From NCBI GenBank assembly GCA_033002965.1, contig JAURVB010008688.1, forward strand, positions 114,834-178,833: a DNA stretch of 64,000 nucleotides, written 5' to 3'. Shown one piece after another: positions 1 to 11,729 of this stretch (its first letter is position 1; every line of letters starts with the position of its first letter). Origin of the DNA: Piper betle. Taxonomy: Eukaryota; Streptophyta; Magnoliopsida; Piperales; Piperaceae. A model generated the notes under the pieces. That model saw only the letters and a program-made list of their open reading frames with translations, made no database searches and had not been told where the DNA came from. The position numbers were made by a program, and so were the translations under genes.

Positions 1-1398
1 ATAATATGAATATATATCTAAACTAATGTAAGGAGTTTCAAATTAGCTAAAACGGTCGCGTAACAAGCCGAAAATGGCTTAAAAAGGCAACCAAGTCAAC
101 TGAGTTGAACTGGGTCAACGAGGCTGAACCCGATCGAATCGGCCAAGTTAACTTAGTCCGAGTTAACTAAAATAGTAGGTTGGGTTGGTAGACACAACCA
201 TGTACAGGCAGACACGAACACATGCATGGATAGCAAAGAGGCCTGGGCTGCAAACAAGATCACAGGTAGCGTAAATTGGCCAACGGGGGAACTAGTGCCC
301 ATCGTCAGAAGACATCAATGACGGTGTAGTGGAGGCCGTTACCGCTCGCAATCTGTAAAGGATGTTGAGGCGGAGGTGATTCTAGTAGTGATCAACGGAG
401 CCTAACCTCTGGTTGGCTGGAAATGGATAGAATCATCTCTGGCAACGATTGCGACCACAATGGTGTTCGTAGATGGTCTCAAAAGTTTGGCCTTGACAAG
501 GGAAAGTTATCTGTGTGGTCGACCTTGCTAGAGGAGGTTCGCCGATGCTGGAAAATGCCCTGAAAGATGGCTATGATGGTGGAAACCGACGAAGTAAACG
601 GCCCTGCCGACAGCTACTGTGGCGGCTTCGGTGCCAATGTAGGGCAGTCAATAGTTTGCCATGAGGCGGTCATAGTGGTGGAAGCTGAGGGGTGGCTAGA
701 GTATCACTAGTGGCGAGCCAAAAGTGGTGGTGGCGTAGGGTTGAAAATGTTCCAAAAATTCGGGAAAAAATCTCTTGAAATTGGTTGGTCAATGCTAAGG
801 TAGATGTGGACCGTCGAGATCTTGCCACATGGCACGATGTGAACGTCTGACAGCTCATGGGCCTAGTGGGGTCTACTTGGGGTAATATATATATTTATGA
901 AAAGCTCGAATTGAGATCGACAAAAGTAAAAAATAACTCGAGGCCTAAAAGTAGCTTTATGAATGAAAAGCGAAGCAAGAAGGCTAAATGAGCCTTGAAA
1001 CCATAAACTCGTTTAGATGAAGATCTGAGATTCAAATGAGGCTAGGCCAATATAGGCAATGTAGTAGTCTAAAATGCCTCAGATGCATGTAAAAGAAATA
1101 CCCTGAAAAATCCAAACAGATAATAAATGCTGCAATGACTTTGATCTAGCCCTAAGACCTTGGTTAATATAATAAAAATATTGTATATCTCGTATATAAA
1201 CTTATAAGTCATACTTTTTGTAGCATAACCGAAGTTATCATTAATATATTTGGCATACTCAACGTCTATAACATGCTTATACAACCATCTGGGCTCCATA
1301 CTCATGATCTAAAAATTGGCCTAGCTTGAACTAACATGAGATTGACTCGAGACTAGCTTGAATTGTGAAATGCAACAAGTGGGTAAAACCTTAACCCC
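1..1398. other. Unassigned intergenic sequence
   Basis: No exon-like or transposon protein reading was recognised on either strand. Only short open frames of 60-82 codons occur, and none resembles a known family. The stretch lies outside the primer-site side of the eroded element to its right and may hold remains of that element's 3' LTR, but I found no matching LTR copy. Confidence 0.4.
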
Positions 1399-3869
1399 AA
1401 GCTGGGGTTTTATAACTTCTCCTCCTTAAAAATTCCATCCCCATAATTTCCCACATCATTTGTGAATGGAGGATTCAACGACAGAAGCCACTGAGTTGGC
1501 AAGACTATACCTGCTAAGCTATGACTTAGAGGGTAGCTCTCCCTCAAAAGATGGCTGCACACAACCAAAATGACTAGGACAAAGCGGGACAACTCTGATG
1601 AAGCTCACTAGCACTCTACTGATCTGGTTGGATGGAACACATGTGCTGGAATCATTTGGTTGGATTGACTGCTAGGGTCACTGCAAACTATAGGGACTGA
1701 TATGCAATGACCTCAGTAAAAAAACTTAGGTTCACCCCCAAGGGCCTATATTGAGTTGGTCAACCGGGTACTCTAGAGTACTGCATGGTACTAGTTTTAG
1801 TTACATCAAGAAAAACTATGTCGGGTGCAAGATATATAGGTTGACACCTACCCATGTCTCCATGATCCTCATCGATGTTAAAGGTCGACTACGTATACCC
1901 TTAGAACACTCTTCTCTATGTCCTACATCTATATTAATGAGTCTTGGGAGCTCTACTGTTATATGGTGGACACTGGTACAAGGTAAAGGTATAAACTAAT
2001 GAGTTGTATTGCTCACTATCACTCAGGTGTCCCTGCACGAGGAACTGGACTACTCACTGGGTCCTAGTTGACTATGTCCTAAGTATTGTATCTAACTATG
2101 TACCATAAGGGAACAAAAGCAGCTACTCTGACTACTGCCTACTATAGTTCTGGTAACTATCTATACAATCACTAACTTCCGAAGGGAGCTCTCTGCAACG
2201 GAATGGTAGCGAGCACACCTGTGCATGCACATCGTGTTTTAAGGAGTATGAGGGCATACTCTATGTGGAACTGTAGACTGTGAATCTAGTCTACAACATG
2301 TGCACTAGTCAATGTCTGCTCATCTTAACTATCTAGGTAAACTGGTTTTAAAACTAGTATATCTAAAGTGGTGAGTATGAAAATGATTGGGTGAAAGCTT
2401 AGCTCTGTATGACCTCTATGGGTTACAAGAAGGGAAACTGGATCTCTCGTGAAGGTCTGGTCACACTTTTATAGAGCTCTAACTAGTAGGTAACTCATCC
2501 TCACATGGTCTGACATCAGGTGTGCTCGGGGAGTGCATTGAGCTAAGAAAATCCTACGAGGTAAGCATGTCACTCTGGTCCATGGTGATATAAGAGTATT
2601 GTGTAAGTGATGAGGGTGATGAAATCTCTGTGTAGGAAATTGGGTGGCCAAAAATATGGGTGGGTCCTTGGACATGCCTCTAAGATTATTATGATTTACT
2701 CCGTTACAGGTGGCCAGCCTATGAAATAGTCAATCAATGACAAGTCTAAGTGATTTTTCCTAAGTGGCTCTAGTTTAATCAGCTAACAATAGGCATGCGT
2801 TTTTCGATACTGTACTACTCACACACTTCTAAATGGGCCCATGAGTCCCTCATACTGAGGTTTGACGTGTGTATCGTCCATTCTTTAATAGTGTGTGACC
2901 TGCTATCTCGTACCAATTTGTAGTACTAATCTTGACTCATGTGACTACTATCACTATGGTCGACTTTCAAGCAAGGCTATCAGTCAGGATGAGCATACAT
3001 TTGTGTTCCTCTATTTGGTCAGCATAATTTGGTCTGACTGAAGTCCTATTTGTCTCACTCCCAAGCTAGGGTAAGTTCTCACTTCAAGATTGGTATGTAA
3101 TCAACTACGTACACTGCAAGCCCCTAAACAGTACCACAAAGGTACTTCTTATATTCGAAGCAAAGGCTCAATCGTATGGCTCAAGGTAAAAACCTAATCG
3201 TGTTGGCAAAGGATAAGGAAATCACTCTCTCCCTAAATGACACTCCCTCATTGAACTGACCATCTAAGACAAAGACTCTAACGTGAGTCAAACTCCTCTC
3301 GCTGGCTAAGCTAATAATTGAATGAGTTAAATTGTGTGCCTGATCACCTGCTAACCATCTAATTTGTGTGCCCTAGATGTACGCCTATGGATGCACTCCT
3401 AGCTCTCGACCGTCCCACGAGCTAAACCCCGTAACAACTATCAAGGTGACTAAGCAATATAATCACTATGATCATCCCACTAGGAGTCATACTGTCATGT
3501 TCTTTAACTTTGCCATGTACATCCATTTGAAGATTCCCATTAATGCTGTTTGATAAGACTATCTTACAATATACATTTGACCCAAGGATGTTAGGTCAAG
3601 GCAATGGTATGCAAGATAGCTTGTGAACACAATCTTATGTCATCACTTTCGAAGAACTTCAGTGCTCTAATTTCTCCTCTGCCTTGCGTGTGCCACTATA
3701 GTCATACCATGTCCTCAATCTCTAACCCTATTAGACTTTGAAAGTTTTGACTTGCCGTTGCTAGGCAAGGCTCATGAATCCCCCAAGTACTTATTCTCTT
3801 GTAGGGTGAGGTAACTACTAATTGGTTGTGGCTCCCACTCTAACTGCTCTACTTGGTCAGTGGTTGAGC

Positions 3870-4055
3870 GATACACGGACGACGGTAGTGCGTACTTGGT
3901 AGTGGTAATGTATTAGGATAGTGGTTGTGCAATTCTGACGGCAATTGTACAACTCGGATGGTGGTTGTGCAACTCGGACAATAGTTGTGCAATACGGATG
4001 GGGGTAGTACATTATAGATGGTGGTTGTGCGACTCGGTCGGCAACAGTGCTATCT
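3870..4055. repeat. Imperfect short tandem repeat, unit about 27-30 bp
   Basis: Variants of a unit containing GGTTGTGCAACTCGGA recur about six times, with substitutions and small length changes. It lies inside the eroded element. No function is indicated. Confidence 0.6.
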
Positions 4056-4949
4056 AGGTGCTGAGGGCCTAATCCTAATTATGTACGCAGTAAACCCACT
4101 ACTGTCTCTTACGTCCTCCATGTGTCTATCTCCCCAAAGATGACTACTAATAACTTGGCTCAGGTTATCCAACTATACGTGTCTGATCCATGGGGGTTCG
4201 GATCATGTTGGTGACACCTACAATAGTGAACCAATGCTGAACCTACACATATCTCTTGCAAATTGGGGTGAGTCTTCTTATAACCAATGTCTGGCTCTCA
4301 ATATCAATCATTGATCTAACATTGGTGGATCGAGTGAAATCTAGTCAAACGTTTAAATATATGGTCAAGGGTTATCACATTCATCCTCAGTGTATTCATG
4401 CCTCTGTCTAGTGAAGAGTAGGCATCAGTGTTGTCAGGGTAGAGATACACTAGCAGAAGAGGGAGGCAAAGAAGTGCCAATAGAGAAACAAGTTCTCCTC
4501 GCTACTCATCCGCATCATAACTATCTTATGGAAGTGGTCCATACAAGTCATCTGCCCCAAACTCTCATTTGTGCTCCAAGTGCTCTGCTGGCAGAGCTAT
4601 ATCCTCCATCTACAAAGATTTGTTTGAAGGTCAAAGTTCTCCAAGGTAAACATCAAACTATGTCACATAAATCTATCTAAGGCACTCTGTGGTCCACACT
4701 CATGTGTTAGGAAACTTTATCAGTGTATCCACACTCCAAGCTCCCAACAGGTCTCATCTCTAATAACTCTGTCTCGTAATGTACACCATGTCCTAAGGAA
4801 AGAGGACTGAAACTGTGTTATGCAAAAGGATAGACAAGTGTTGTAATGTCCCTGGTGCTTTGGTCCCCATCTAATTCAACCTCAGCTAACTGAACATGTG
4901 GACACTCTAACTTGTCCAAATCTCTGACACAATAAAAGGGAAGGACATG

Positions 4950-5400
4950 TGTAACGACCCTACCCAAAGTATAATATAATGAGCTAAGTCATCTGTTTAA
5001 AAGTGGTTAACCAAGTTAAAGATGCATATCCATTTCCACTTATAAACAAGATCTTACCCAGTAGTTATTAGATGTGGAATTAAGTTAAGGGATCTGACAA
5101 TCAACCCACCTTAGGGACTTGTCCTCGAAATATCTATACTTGACCTGCTGGTAGCCCCAGTCACGACTTTCTTTAGCCCGTGACTGGTAGCCTAGCCAAT
5201 GTCCCTAGTCCAACCCACCATCTAATATAAAACCAGGAAGCTTTGATACTATTTGTAATGACCCGACCCAAAGTGCAACATAATGGGCTAGGTCATCTCT
5301 TCAAAAGTAGTTAACCAAGTTAAAGATTTATAATCCATTCACACTTATAAACAAAATCTTACCTCATTAGTTATTAGATGTAGGACTAAGTTGAGGGATT
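4950..5400. repeat. Two direct copies of an LTR-edge-like segment, spaced 304 bp
   Basis: A segment starting TGTAACGACCC at 4950 recurs at 5254 as TGTAATGACCC, and the similarity continues for about 140 bp. The second copy is preceded by GCTTTGATACTATT, a degenerate complement of a tRNA-Met primer site. Each copy therefore resembles the 3' edge of a minus-strand LTR. The pair may be two insertions of one family or a local duplication. Confidence 0.6.
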
Positions 5401-5650
5401 TCAGAATAGGTCTCTAAGCCTCTCATGACATGCCTATGAGATCCGTGCTGGCATCTATTGAAATCACAATTTTATATCTATCTCATAACTCCTCGACAAC
5501 TACTAATACTGAAACATACGCTGATTAAGTCTGACTAAGCATACAATCTAAAAGTTTGAGAAAAGACAAAAAAAGACCTCTTGGCTTGATTAGGATAGCT
5601 ATACAACTTGGCTCAAAAGAAGAGTCTTCCATTTCAATCGATCACGACAT

Positions 5651-5663
5651 GACTCTGATACCA
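5651..5663 (-). other. Primer-binding site (tRNA-Met type)
   Basis: Read on the minus strand this is TGGTATCAGAGTC, matching the usual plant LTR-retrotransposon site complementary to initiator tRNA-Met (TGGTATCAGAGC) except near its end. It lies three bases from the proposed LTR edge at 5667, as expected for a 5' LTR of a minus-strand element. Confidence 0.75.
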
Positions 5664-5666
5664 AAT

Positions 5667-6418
5667 TATAACACCTCGATTTTGGTTCCCCTCAGAACCA
5701 ATATAGAACTATTTTGATCGAGTTGAGTCATATCTAAATCAATTAATTTGTAATACTCAAACAATAAAACAGATCGAAACAACCCCCTTGGCGTCTCAAA
5801 AATGGAAGACATTACTAAACATACATGAAAATGCATCAAGTATCGATAAAAATATAAAATAAAATAACGACGCGCTGAGCACAAGGGTGTGTAACATTTA
5901 CTTGTGCTTCCACTAAGGAGGGCCAACACAAGAACACAAGATCTACAAATATAATATAAACAACGTCAATAACAAAAGTCAATGGTCATGAAAATAACTA
6001 GTACAAACTGACAAGTGGAAATTGATTTCCACTAGGAAAGAAATACTGTATACACTCTACATGATTTATTGAGGAGCTATCAAGCTGCAGACTCATTAAC
6101 GTTTTGAACTAAACTAATGCTATGCCACTCTCGACAATTGCTTTTGTCGGCAATAACTTGTCTCACTTTTGGGAAATAACATATATCCTAAGCCCTCTCG
6201 AAACCTCCATATAGCGCATAACCAAGAGTACAATGACCGAGTACTCTCAGGTAGTCACCTTCAGTATCCTTTGATATTATAAGTCTAGACATGCACTATA
6301 CACAACAGTACCAGTCTACTTCATGCCTCTTCGGGTGTGAGGAAGCTCAAGGCTTATAGATATCAGGATCCCTCGGGAATGGAATTATAAAACTCGTGAA
6401 TCGAGTCAGGGTTTTACA
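5667..6418 (-). mobile_element. 5' LTR (about 752 bp) of the eroded minus-strand element
   Basis: On the minus strand the block begins TGTAAAACCCTGAC (6418 leftward) and ends GAGGTGTTATA just before the primer site. Start and end resemble the TGTAAAACC / GTTACA edges of the other gypsy LTRs in this window. No partner LTR was found. The right edge is placed from the TGTAAAAC start alone. Confidence 0.6.
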
Positions 6419-8130
6419 TTAGTGAACCAGTTGGTTCAATCGTTGATTTGAGTCGAGTCAGTTTCTTGACATGTGTGTTGAGCCGAAACCGATCGTGCGT
6501 TATAAGTAATGACGGTCAAGTATACCAGAGTATATGATGGTAATGTCAGAAAAAAACAATAAAAAATGAGTTATTAGTGACAATATGTTAGTTATATTTT
6601 ATATATTTGATCAAAAAATTATTTTTAGGTCAAATAATGCATGGGACATGTTAGATAGCAGCTTAGGTGGGTTATTGTTACAGAACATGCCATTTTGATA
6701 TTATTGAGTGTATTATATTTATAGTATTTTTGCAAAATTTTTTGGATTTTTTAAAATTTTTTAGGAGTTAGTTATTATTTTTGACACGAGTTAGAGTTGA
6801 GTTAATTTTTATTTACAAAATTGCCACCGACATATTCAAAACCCTCCTTGTCGTTTCTTCCTCTCACCAATGGTGACACTGATCGACACTGGCTTCGGCC
6901 ATGGTGCTATTGCCAATCGACGCAGCCGACCTATGCCAAGCTGTCCCACGCCTTTCTAGCTGTCTCCCAGCCTCCACGGCGTGAACCAGTCGCACGTCGC
7001 ACCGCGCTCAGACACTGATTTTGCAGCCAACACTACTCCGTTGTTGTCATGATGCAGTCATCATCTAGTCAACCTAAACGACCCTTTCCCTACCGTGCCC
7101 CATCACCAAGGTAGCTTGACACATGGCCGCCCCTCGAGACCGTCACCACTTCCATCGTCCTTATCCCCACCATGGTCCCATCGAGCTTGCCGAGTCGGTG
7201 CTGACCCACACCACTGATTACGCCAAGTCACTGGCCAAGCCGCCGTCGACAACAGCCTCGCCGACCATGACCGGAAACTGTCGAGATTGCTAGAGTTTGT
7301 CGAAAATGGCCAGATTTTTGCCAAATTCCTCCAGTTAGAGCCAATAGAACTTTGGATGCTGCCAGGTGCTGAATTCAATTACCGAGATGCATGATAAAAC
7401 CCTAATCTGCGCCGACGACAAGAGGGATAATTACCTTCTATTTAATTATTTAAAATTGATAATTATTAATATAGCATGTTAGGACTTGATTGATTAACAT
7501 GATGAAATGCTTTGATTGTAAATAAAATGAAATTGTATGACTTGAATTATAGTGAATGAATGCAAATAATCTAATTAGTTAAATTAAGTATGAGTTGGTG
7601 ATTAATTGCAATGTAATTTAGAAAATCATGATGTGAATTGATGTGAATAGGCTAATTAGTGTGAGTTAATAACACCAAATGCAAGTTAGGGAATTTTTTA
7701 TATGAGTGCGTTATGTAGGATATGTGAATGCATCATTCAGACAATAGGTATTAACTTTTAGATTTGATGTGTAAGTACGTAATAATAACTCGCTATTGAG
7801 GTGCATGGCCACGATTAGAGTTTCTACTAAGTCCATTTAGGACTTTCTTCTGATTTGATCATCTCCTCTATTGTGATTTGGTTTGACAGGTAAATAGACG
7901 TGTCGAGTGGTGGATTTATCATATCTCACTTAATACGGGGCCGTTTATCGATTGTATTTCCAGATTAATAACCATCGAGGATAAGATCCATCAAGTTACT
8001 GAATCGAATAATTCGAACGGTTTCGGTTTGGTTTTAAGTAATCGATTTCGACTCGGTCTTTAAATCCGCCCATCAAATGACTGTTCGACTGGTAAGTTCG
8101 GCTAGTTGGTTCGGTCGGAGCCAACCTAAT
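6419..8130. other. Intergenic sequence with a GC-richer island at 6820-7400
   Basis: The island contains minus-strand (7103-7378) and plus-strand (6821-7018) open frames that match no family I recognise and look compositional. A telo-box-like AAACCCTAA occurs at its right edge near 7398. Around 7990-8130 the sequence is rich in GGTTCGGTTTGG-like words, which often mark transposon ends in plants; no paired terminus was found. Confidence 0.35.
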
Positions 8131-9520
8131 TACTCATCCCTTTATTAATATAACATATATTAAAAATGTTCAAAAATTAATTTTAAAAATACTACTATAT
8201 TATTTAAAATAGAAATAATGAATATTTATTTAATTTAGCAAAAAATATAGTTGTTTGCAAATATTAAAACTAATTTTAATTTTAATGAGTAAAAATTTAA
8301 TAATTATATAAAAGCCATTTTTACAATTTTTTAATTTATACAAAATTACACAATAAGTTTTTCTCAATAATATATAACAATATATAAATAATTAAATAAT
8401 TAATTAACTAAATAATACTTGTAAAAATCTAAATTAATTATTTATATTTAATGATAAATTTAGTTTGAATAGTATAATTATTAAATTATCAATCTTCAAA
8501 AATTCTTAATTTAGGTAGGATTATGCTTCACCGCTTTCCTACGAATAAATAATAATATGTATGTTAAATATTAAAGTTATTTTATGTTGTATAATTATAA
8601 ATATATTTAAATTTATCAATATTTATTTAATGAATAAAAAAATATTAATATAATTTAATAAATACATAGTTGCATACAATTATTGAAAGTAATTTTAATT
8701 TTAACACAAATTTTTTAATAATGAAATGAAATTTCTTTTTATATTTTTATTTCATATAGAGTTATAGTCTTAAGTTTTTTCTGTATAGTATGATTATTAA
8801 ATTATCAATATTTTAACATTCCTAATTTAGAGGAGATTTATGTTTCAAAATTTTCCTAATAATAGACAATAATAATAATATATATATATATATATATTAA
8901 ATATTTAATTTTTTTGAGTTGTATAATCATAAATTTATTAAAATTATATTCTAACACTTTTCTAATTAAAATTATATAATAATAATAATAAGTTTAAGTT
9001 AGGTAAGTGTTAATAAACTATTGAAGAGCTATTTCTAATATTTTAATTTGGACAGAATTATACTCTTAATTAAATAATATAAATAATAATTAGGTAAAAT
9101 ATCGTGCTATATAAGACTTTTATTAAATATATATTAATTATATATATAAATACTTATTTAATAATAAGATAAATTATAATAATTTAATATCTTAAACATG
9201 GATTGTAATTTTTTTAAAAATTTAATCTTATTAGAATAAAAAATTAAATTACAATTATTTAATTTTTTAATTATATATTTCAAGATAATTGAAGAAAATT
9301 TAACTAAAAAGAAGTTAAAAATTATGATTAACTAAGTTTAAACCCGTGCCTTTTTACCGTAAAAAATATTTTTATTTGTATTTTAAATTAAATTTAATAA
9401 TATTTAAAACGTTTAATTATTATATTTTTAAAATTTTTATATTTTAATTAGATAAATATTTATTTATTATTAATAAAAATAAATAATAATAATAATAATA
9501 AAGATACTAAAAGTGCAGTT
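8131..9520. other. Very AT-rich spacer upstream of RRP12
   Basis: Long runs of A/T with TAA and AT microsatellite stretches (for example 8865-8900 and 9481-9502). No coding or transposon signal was seen. It ends abruptly where the RRP12 leader begins. Confidence 0.6.
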
Positions 9521-9613
9521 TTATTACTATTGTGAGGGTCAGAGTTAACCGGGACCAAACAAAAGTCTGCGAGCTGAAAATAAAAAACCGTGAAGAGAAA
9601 AAATAAAACCATT

Positions 9614-9622
9614 AAACCCTAA
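9614..9622 (+). promoter_or_regulatory. Telo-box (AAACCCTAA) in the RRP12 leader
   Basis: The motif ends 25 bases before the RRP12 start codon. In plants, telo-boxes near the transcription start are a known feature of ribosomal-protein and other ribosome-biogenesis promoters, which fits the gene downstream. I saw no accompanying site II element (TGGGCC/T) close by and no clear TATA box. Confidence 0.6.
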
Positions 9623-9647
9623 TTCCCACACGGCCCTCTCCCTGGCC

Positions 9648-11692
9648 ATGGAGGAGCTTCTCCCAATGAACCGCGACGCCGTCGTCGGCGATTTCTCCGG
9701 CGAATTTATCGGAGACATTGGCGGCGCCCTGCTGCTCCGCTACCAGCACTCCCCCCGCGACGAGCACAAGCATCTCTGCGCCGTCGTCGGCGCCATGACC
9801 CAGGAGCTCCGCGACCAGAATCTGCCCCTCACCCCCGTTGCCTACTTCTGCGCGGCGCTCGCCTCCCTCATCCGCCTCTCCTCTGCACCCTCCGGCCCAG
9901 ACCCCGTCGTCCCGGCCCTGCTCGCCGTCCTCTCCGCGGCCCTGTCCAAGGTCCCGCCCGCGGTTCTGCGGCAGAAGGGTGGCCTGGCGTTGGAGACGGT
10001 GGAGAAGGCCTTGAGGCTGGAATCGATGCCGCCAGGAGGGATGAAGGTGGGGCTGAGTTGCATCCCACCGTTGTTTGCGGCCGGGGATCAAGGTAGCTGG
10101 TTGAATTTGGCGGGGTCGTATGGGATGGTTCTCAGTTGCGTCACTGATAATCGACCCGAGGTGAAATTTTGGATCATGAATGATTCCAATCCGCTTTTCT
10201 ACTTCAATTTGTAGTATAATAGTTTGGCGTGATGGAACTGCAAATTGAATTAGTGTTTCCATTGGTTATAGCTCTATTTTGCTTAAACTTGCCTGTTCTT
10301 TTTTTGTAACGGGTTTGCTTGGTTAGCATGTACTTGAAAAAAAATGGAATAAGGTTATATAGGATCAGGGCAATCAAGGTATTCGCGATATTTCTCAGTT
10401 GTGTTGCTTATAATCAGTATGGGGTGAATTTGGATGATGAGTGATTCCATTCTGTTTTTTTGTTTTGTTTGCTCAATTTGTGGTTGTAATGGTTCCGTGG
10501 AATTGAAGTATTTTACTGTGGAATATAATTGGACAAACCGCGAATTGGATTTGTGTTTCCATAGTTTGGAGCTCTATCTTGCTTAAACTTTCTTGTTCTT
10601 TTTTTATATGGGTCTGCTTGGTTAGCGTCTGCTTGGTTAGCGTCTGCTTGAATGAAATTGGAGTAGGATTATGAAAGGAATGGAAGAGAAATAGCGTTGA
10701 CATGAGATGAAAAGTTTGAAATTTTCCTCCACATGTTTGGATGGCAAGAAAGTAAAAGAAATGTCATGATTTTAAACAAAATTATTGTTTTTTCTTATGC
10801 ATGAACAGATTTTTTTGATATAATTTTTTCTCCAATTATCCAACCAAAAACATGGATAATGTAAAAAAACGTATTCTTTATTTCTTTCATATCAGCCGGA
10901 GAGACCTGTAATTGGCATTTGCTTATCTTGACTAATGTAATTGTTGCCAACAACATAAAAAAATGAGAACAAGAATTGTCGGAATATAGATGTGGTAAGA
11001 ATATGAGTTTTTATGTCGCAGGTGAGGAGATATGGAGGCACTTGTCTCCGTGACCTTCTCAAAAGTCTGCATGGGTCACCCTCACTGCTGCCAGCAAGTG
11101 AAGGACTTTTAATCTCTTTGAAAGGCTTCTTCTATTGGCCGGTGGATCATCATCCAGCTCAGCCCGAGACTCTGAGGGTGCTTTGAAGGTCTTGTATATT
11201 CTGGCTGCGTTGAATGAATGCCTCACTTTTATGCCAGTCAAATTTGCCACCAGCATATTGAAACGCTTCAAAACACTCTTGGAACTGCAACACCCGATTG
11301 TTACCAACCACATAATAAACATTCTGCTGACATTTTGTTCCAGCCCATCATCTGAGGCTGGTTCTGAAATATTGTTAGACCTATTGTGCTCTCTTGCATC
11401 GTATGCCTCTGAAAAGAGAAGTCGCCTGATAAGATGACTCGTGTGGCACGATTGCTTCTTGTCGGTGTTCGAAAAGTGTATTCTATCAATCAACAGATTT
11501 GTGCTTCGAAGTTGCCCACTATATTCAGCTTCTATGGAGGTAATTTCATTCTTGTCTATCTTATTTATAGGCCTATAAAAGGTTTCTGTTAGTCTGCTTG
11601 GCAGGCATTTTCAGCTTATTGAAGAAAATGTAGCTGAATAAGTATGATGCACCTTTAAGTTGGGAGTATGACTATATATATATGCTTGCGTG

Positions 11693-11729
<37 letters not shown>

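Larger units (their letters stand above)
1399..5650 (-). mobile_element. Eroded LTR-retrotransposon internal region (gypsy-like)
   Basis: The boundaries suggest the inside of a minus-strand LTR element. At 1399-1440 the plus strand reads an LTR-like end (GGGGTTTTATAAC), then a pyrimidine run (complement of a polypurine tract) and a short CCATCCCC block. The same order occurs at the 3' LTR edge of the better preserved element near 38000-38045. At the other end a tRNA-Met primer site sits at 5651-5663. No gag or pol frame can be read between them, so coding content has decayed or been replaced. Shared edge structure supports a gypsy assignment, but no protein domain does. Confidence 0.4.

Noticed and set aside
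9612..10262. A 216-codon minus-strand open frame overlapping RRP12 exon 1
   Set aside because: It mirrors a GC-rich coding exon and has no family resemblance; it is a by-product of codon composition on the opposite strand.
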